From Bathynomus jamesi (Eukaryota; Arthropoda; Malacostraca; Isopoda; Cirolanidae), in the NCBI GenBank assembly GCA_023014485.1, contig JAJOZX010001871.1:637501-701500 (forward strand): a stretch of DNA of 64,000 bases, written 5' to 3'. The notes beneath the pieces were generated by a model. The model did not search any database. It saw nothing but the letters and a program-made list of their open reading frames with translations, and was not told the DNA's origin. Position numbers and translations under genes: made by a program. Within the stretch, counting starts at the first letter, position 1, and the number at the start of each line of letters is the position of its first letter. Of this stretch, positions 60,357 to 64,000 are shown piece after piece.

Positions 60357-60364
60357 TATATAAG
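60357..60364 (+). promoter_or_regulatory. TATA box with following leader
   Basis: GCCTATATAAGGCAGAG, followed by a pyrimidine-rich leader (CTCATTCCGCTCTTTAC) and an open frame from 60502. The layout is that of an RNA polymerase II promoter, possibly of an LTR. Confidence 0.45.
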
Positions 60365-60501
60365 GCAGAGTTCACTGGAATTCGCTCTCATTCCGCTCTT
60401 TACTTCTCCTCGTGAATCTCACCTCACATAGCGTCGCTTCGACCCCAGCTGGCCTCAGTCCTTCAAGTCACATTTCAACCATTCAGGGAACGAAATAACA
60501 C

Positions 60502-60888
60502 TTGAGGCGACTCTACAATTCCATCCTGCATGACCATCCTGCAAGAAACAACATTGCTGCTGTAGGCGTTTTCCGCTGGCCCCTCTGCAACAAATCTCTA
60601 CCAGCTTTCATCACTCATCCTCTCGCCGTCAAGGCCAATCTGACTACAGAAATACCCTTCGAGGCCCAGGTCCGTAAACCTCCTATTAAGCTACAAGCCA
60701 AAAATCCATTTCGCTCTTCACTCATCCTTCACCACAACTTGATCGGCGCCCGTTCAACGAGTATTTCAACAAACCCTCTACAGTCTCCAAGTTCACCTTC
60801 AGCGAAACGCAATACGGTCAACCTTCACCTAGGTCTACAGTCTCCAAGGTCAGCAAGAGCGAACGCAATACGGTCAACCTTCAAGTAG
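60502..60888 (+). CDS. Hypothetical open frame downstream of a TATA box
   Basis: 128-residue frame with no recognised domain, rich in Ser/Pro/Asn with a repeated phrase (LQSPSSPSAKRNTVNLHLG / LQSPRSARANAIRSTF) reflecting a short DNA duplication at 60775-60885. The upstream TATA at 60357 supports transcription, but coding is doubtful. It could be leader sequence of an LTR element: AAATTGGTGACCCTAATTTC near 61530 resembles a retroelement primer-binding site. Confidence 0.25.
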   Translation: MRRLYNSILHDHPARNNIAAVGVFRWPLCNKSLPAFITHPLAVKANLTTEIPFEAQVRKPPIKLQAKNPFRSSLILHHNLIGARSTSISTNPLQSPSSPSAKRNTVNLHLGLQSPRSARANAIRSTFK

Positions 60889-60889
60889 G

Positions 60890-61620
60890 TCTTCAATCTC
60901 CAGAGTATTCATCATTTGCGGTAAGCCTCCTTTGCCTTCGTTTTAAGCAATTCCCACGAAGCCTACACAGTGTAATTTCAGCGTCGCGATTATGATATAT
61001 CCAAGTGTACGCAAGCAACAGGGAAAATAACTCTCTCATTAAGACCGCAGTAGGCCTAGTCAAGTCTTGTACCAATACCGTAATTTAGTATCACCCTGTT
61101 ATTCTGATCATTCGTATAATTTACTTATCGTGCATCTTATTGTTTATGTGCTCTTTTTTGCATTTCATACTTAACGACCTTATCCATTTACTGTACCAAC
61201 CGTACGGGCATTATTTCCCTTATTTGTTATCAATAGGCCTAGTTATTTATTTCTGTGTTCACTCGGCATGTCATTAGCCTACCTAAATTAGTGTTTATCA
61301 TCATTGTACTTACTTAACAATTAGACTGTATAACCATTTCTTATTGCTAATACTCAGTCATCTTTAGCATAATATAAATGCTGTTATATCATTGTTAATC
61401 ATTGTAAATAACTTTATTGAACTGTTAATCGCTGTGAACAAATAATTGATTTATTTTCCTAATTAAACACAAAACAACAAGGTAATTTCTCTCTCCTATT
61501 TAAATATTGTTTATTTGGGCAGTAGGCCCAAATTGGTGACCCTAATTTCAAATAATTTTATTCAGTAATTATAGTAAGCCTACTTTCTTAGACACATCAA
61601 ATCGGTGATCCGTAGGCCAC
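60890..61620. other. No gene recognised; possible LTR remainder
   Basis: AT-rich with AATTAAACAC polyA-like sequence near 61463 and the PBS-like TTGGTGACCC at 61534. No gag or pol follows. Confidence 0.25.
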
Positions 61621-61621
61621 T

Positions 61622-62100
61622 ATATATATAACGAAGCATTTCATTATTCTTTATTGCTGGATAGTAAGCCCCAATCTTCTACGTTTTTAAATATGTTTGT
61701 GTCAATACACTGTATTAGGAATCAAATCCACAAGGCAGTGTTTAATTCAAGAATTGCACTGAAGAAAATTTACTTTATTCCATGAATAGTAAGATTTAAT
61801 ATGATCCAAAAAAAATCACATTAAAAATAGTGCAGTAATGTTGAAGAGAGAAATTAATTAGAGTACATCATATTAATTCCATTCATTGGAATGTGAAATG
61901 CGCAAAATATCTAAATGCCATAAATTCCATTTTTTATAAATATGGATAGAAAATGACATTAGCTGGGTATGCCTTACTAAAACTTAAAATCTAGTTTTAA
62001 TATAAAGTTATATTATTTTTTATATTATAATTTAAAGATAAATTTTATTCGGACCTTTATGTTAGTATACTCATGTTTTCATCTTGGTAGAATACTATAT
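61622..62100 (+). repeat. First copy of a direct repeat flanking two SINEs
   Basis: ATAACGAAGCATTTCATTAT, CTTTATTGCTGGAT, AATCAAATCCACAAGGCAGTG and ATAGTAAGATTTAATATGATC recur at 62727-63130. The end (TAGTATACTCATGTTTTC) is also found at 59970-60000. Confidence 0.85.
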
Positions 62101-62110
62101 ATATATATAT

Positions 62111-62399
62111 GCGCCTCGGTGGTGTAGTGGTTAGCGTCGCTGACTACGAATCCATCGGCCCCGGGTTCGAGACCCGACGGCAGCCGGCGCGCAGCAAAAC
62201 CCAGCTGTTCATCCTTCCACACAATAAAGAAAGTGGTTGATAGATAAACGGGTACCCTGGTTGGCCTAGTGGTTAAGACGCTGGGCTGCTGATGAGGCGT
62301 GGTTCGGATTCCACGTTAAACTGTAGGTCTAAGGTGTAGTGAAAAGCTTGACCTTCGTCAGAATGAACAATTCGGGCGGAAGCTAACCAAACCAAAGGT
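62111..62399 (+). repeat. Full-length tRNA-derived SINE, copy 1
   Basis: Head GCGCCTCGGTGGTGTAGTGG with A box TGTAGTGGTTAGCG, B box GGTTCGAGACC, then body CAGCTGTTCATCCTTCC, AAGTGGTTGATAGATAAAC, CTAGTGGTTAAGACGCTGGG and a tail CCAAAGGTTATAT that merges into TA repeats. RNA polymerase III promoter elements look intact. Confidence 0.88.
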
Positions 62400-62406
62400 T
62401 ATATAT

Positions 62407-62694
62407 GCGCCTCGGTGGTGTAGTGGTTAGCGTCGCTGACTACGAATCTATCGGCCCCGGGATCGAGATCCGGTGACGGCAGCCGGTACGAAGCAAAACA
62501 CCCAGCTGTTCATCGTTCCACACAATAAAGGAAGTGGTTGGTAGATAAATGGGTACCCTGGTTGGCCTATTGGTTAAGACGCTGGGATGCTGGTGGGGCG
62601 TGGATCGGATTGCACGTTAAACAGTAGGTCTAAGGTGGAGTGAAAACTTTGATCTTCGTCAGAATTAACAATTCGGTCGGAAGATAACAAAAGG

Positions 62695-62696
<2 letters not shown>
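62407..62696 (+). repeat. Full-length tRNA-derived SINE, copy 2
   Basis: Immediately follows copy 1 with the same head, but the B box has changed to GATCGAGATCC. Body about 90% alike by eye. A tandem pair separated by seven bases. Confidence 0.88.
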
Positions 62697-62726
<30 letters not shown>

Positions 62727-62730
<4 letters not shown>

Positions 62731-63130
62731 CGAAACATTTCATAATTCTTTATTGCTGGATTGTAGGCCCCAATATTCTATGTTTTTAAATGTTTGTGAC
62801 AATGTACTATTTTAAGAATCAAATCCTCAGGGCAGTGTTTAACTCGAGAATTACACTGAAGAAAATTTACTTTATTCCATTAATAGTAAGATTTAATATG
62901 ATCCAAAAAAATCACATTAAAAATAGTGCAGTAATGTTGAAGAGAAAAATTAATTTGAGTAAATCATATTAATTCCAGTTATTGAATTGTGAAATGCGCA
63001 AAATATCTACGTTATGCCATAAATTCTATTTTTTTATAAATATGTCATTTGCTGTGTATGCCCTACTAAAACTTAAAATCTAGTTTTAATATGAAGTTAT
63101 AGTGTTTTTATATTATAGCTTAAAGATAAA
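62727..63130 (+). repeat. Second copy of the direct repeat flanking the SINEs
   Basis: Diverged copy of 61622-62100; together they show a duplication of roughly 1.1 kb or an insertion of the SINE pair between repeats. Confidence 0.85.
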
Positions 63131-63640
63131 TTTGTATATTAAGGTGAAAATTTGTTTTAAATAATTCACTGAAATGTTAACGATATGCGCTGTTTTAAAT
63201 TATTATTTTATGATATGGGTAAAAGATAAATTGTATATTAAGGTAAATATTTGTTTTTGTATTAAATTTGGTTTATCATATTCGATTTTTTTTAAAGATT
63301 GCCCACCAAACATCACATTGACCTCGTGGTGGTTTTCTGCTACGAGAAGCTCAATAGGATAAACTATTGGCGTTGCCTTTTTATGAGACTTTGTCGGTCT
63401 ACGCTGGCCCCATTAATGTATATGTTTATGCTTAATAGCTTTATCTATTAATTGGGTCGTTTTAAAAGACTTTGTCGGTCAATTGGTGGTGGTGGTGGTG
63501 ATGTTCTGATGGTTGTGGGGAGGTATTCTAAGGATTGCTTTTGGGGTTTGTGTGTTAGTTATTCTAAGGAAGGCATGCTCATATATATTTTGCTATTAGA
63601 ATAGAACAATTCTTCTTTACGTGCATATGTTTATATACGA
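63131..63640. other. No gene recognised
   Basis: AT-rich, with GAGACTTTGTCGGTC appearing twice (63385, 63465) and (GGT)n at 63485-63500. The GIY-like or RT motifs seen elsewhere are absent. Confidence 0.4.
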
Positions 63641-63641
63641 A

Positions 63642-63645
<4 letters not shown>

Positions 63646-63680
<35 letters not shown>

Positions 63681-63690
63681 CGCGCGAGTG
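63646..63690. repeat. (GT)n(GC)n microsatellite
   Basis: Alternating GT then GC, a sequence type prone to Z-DNA formation. Confidence 0.9.
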
Positions 63691-63769
63691 CTTTTAAATG
63701 AATAATATTTTCTTTTTTTCTGTGGGGCGAGCATGAGCATCTATTCTCTCTCTCCATTTATATATATAT

Positions 63770-64000
63770 GTATATTCACTATGCCAAATGGCTGGTTACG
63801 CCTTCTAAGCCAACTGGCTGCTTAAGCCTTCTAAGCCAACCGGCGGATTACACCTTCTAAGCCAAGTGCGGAGGTCAAAAGCATTCATTATGCGCCTGGA
63901 TTTGCAGGCAAAAAGATGTTCTCTCCTCTCCTCTCTCCTTCTCTCTCTTACTTCTTAGGTTAGGTTTGGGTTGGGAAGTAAACCACCTCTCTCTCCCCTT
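63770..64000 (-). repeat. Inner part of the right terminal inverted repeat of element 2
   Basis: Inverted, it reads AACCAGCCATTTGGCATAG / GCAGCCAGTTGGCTTAG, and further out a CACTTGGC, ATTATGCGC, CTCTCCTTCTCTCTC and CTTAGGTTAGG series that parallels 36600-36760. The terminal AGTAGTAT part would lie a few hundred bases beyond the window. Confidence 0.6.

Larger units (their letters stand above)
36391..64000. mobile_element. Element 2: giant Polinton-like element with head-to-head duplicated gene set (right end beyond window)
   Basis: The left terminus AGTAGTATGGGTGCAAAAGG aligns with the element 1 terminus AGTAGTATAGCCGCAAAAGG, followed by a shared series (TTGCAA block, purine stretch, TGTTCGCTTGGCA, TAATCAGCCAGTTGGC). 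The inverted counterpart is recognisable at 63774-64000. Inside lie two oppositely oriented capsid/integrase cassettes (41.57-47.38 and 51.69-57.14 kb), a polymerase fragment between them, and inward-pointing copies of a two-exon gene outside them. Visible span is 27.6 kb. Alternatives are two separate Polintons inserted head to head within a third repeat, or a later inversion duplication. The six bases before it, AGGCTC (36385-36390), should be its target-site duplication. Confidence 0.68.

Noticed and set aside
59893..60375. 160-codon minus-strand open frame
   Set aside because: Mostly LSLSLS and IYIYIY from (GA)n and (TA)n tracts.
62111..62190. tRNA gene
   Set aside because: The head has A and B boxes, but it is attached to a conserved 200-bp body and occurs in many copies, so it is a SINE head.
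36391..64000. Assembly artefact (same haplotype joined to its reverse complement)
   Set aside because: The two arms differ in many substitutions, independent stops, a 90-bp insertion and deletions, so they are not two readings of the same molecule. Element 1's near-identical arms cannot be cleared in the same way without long reads, but its clean target duplication on both sides argues for a real insertion.

Overview
This is a eukaryotic, almost certainly arthropod, intergenic or heterochromatin-like window built from nested mobile elements. I see no bona fide cellular housekeeping gene. The very high density of (TA)n, (AC)n and (GA)n tracts, the degenerate CCTAA (TTAGG-type) arrays, the RTE, CR1/L2 and Penelope-like retroelements and a tRNA-derived SINE present in many copies suggest a decapod crustacean. 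The species call is inference.

Two very large, inverted-symmetric DNA elements dominate. ELEMENT 1 (3116-20391, 17,276 bp) lies inside the reverse-transcriptase gene of a LINE. It is flanked by a perfect 6-bp duplication (GATGTT) and begins and ends with inverted AGTAGTATAGCC. Its ends are 5.3-5.7 kb nearly identical inverted arms. Its centre holds two divergent, spliced, unfamiliar genes. The left gene (minus strand) contains seven tandem 41-codon exons of SR/RS-rich sequence. The right gene (plus strand, five exons) contains a duplicated exon, each copy with a SUMO-interaction-like VIDLVS-acidic motif. All visible coding exon junctions are phase 2, and both genes end with the same last codons and share a 3'UTR/polyA region that marks the arm boundaries.

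ELEMENT 2 (36391 to beyond 64000) starts with a diverged version of the same terminus, again inside a LINE, and a matching inverted terminus is entering at 63.77-64.0 kb. Inside is a Polinton/Maverick (adintovirus-like) gene set present twice, head to head. On the left arm (minus, 47.4 to 41.6 kb) and the right arm (plus, 51.7 to 57.1 kb) the order is packaging ATPase, small basic pX-like protein, a conserved unknown protein, chromodomain integrase, penton-like minor capsid, pVI-like protein, double-jelly-roll major capsid and adenain-like protease. Both copies are decayed by frameshifts and stops. Between them are the N-terminal part of a protein-primed type B DNA polymerase and an unrelated protein fragment. 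Outside the capsid blocks each arm carries one copy of an unrecognised two-exon gene pointing inward.

The rest: a 5'-truncated RTE element (0.5-1.9 kb); a CR1/L2-like LINE split by element 1 (1.9-3.1 and 20.4-21.4 kb); a Penelope-type fold-back (24.3 kb); MITEs (24.0 and 25.4 kb); a LINE 3' remnant (26 kb); an internally deleted and a complete DD41D Tc1/mariner-superfamily transposon (26.9-27.7 and 27.8-29.2 kb); a deleted hAT (30.1-31.4 kb); another LINE remnant (31.5-32.8 kb); and a Penelope GIY-YIG remnant (38.7-39.9 kb).

The candidate new system is the element family itself: Polinton-like termini and target-site duplications, kilobase inverted arms, one member with a duplicated virion gene cassette and one member that has replaced it with a pair of spliced accessory genes.
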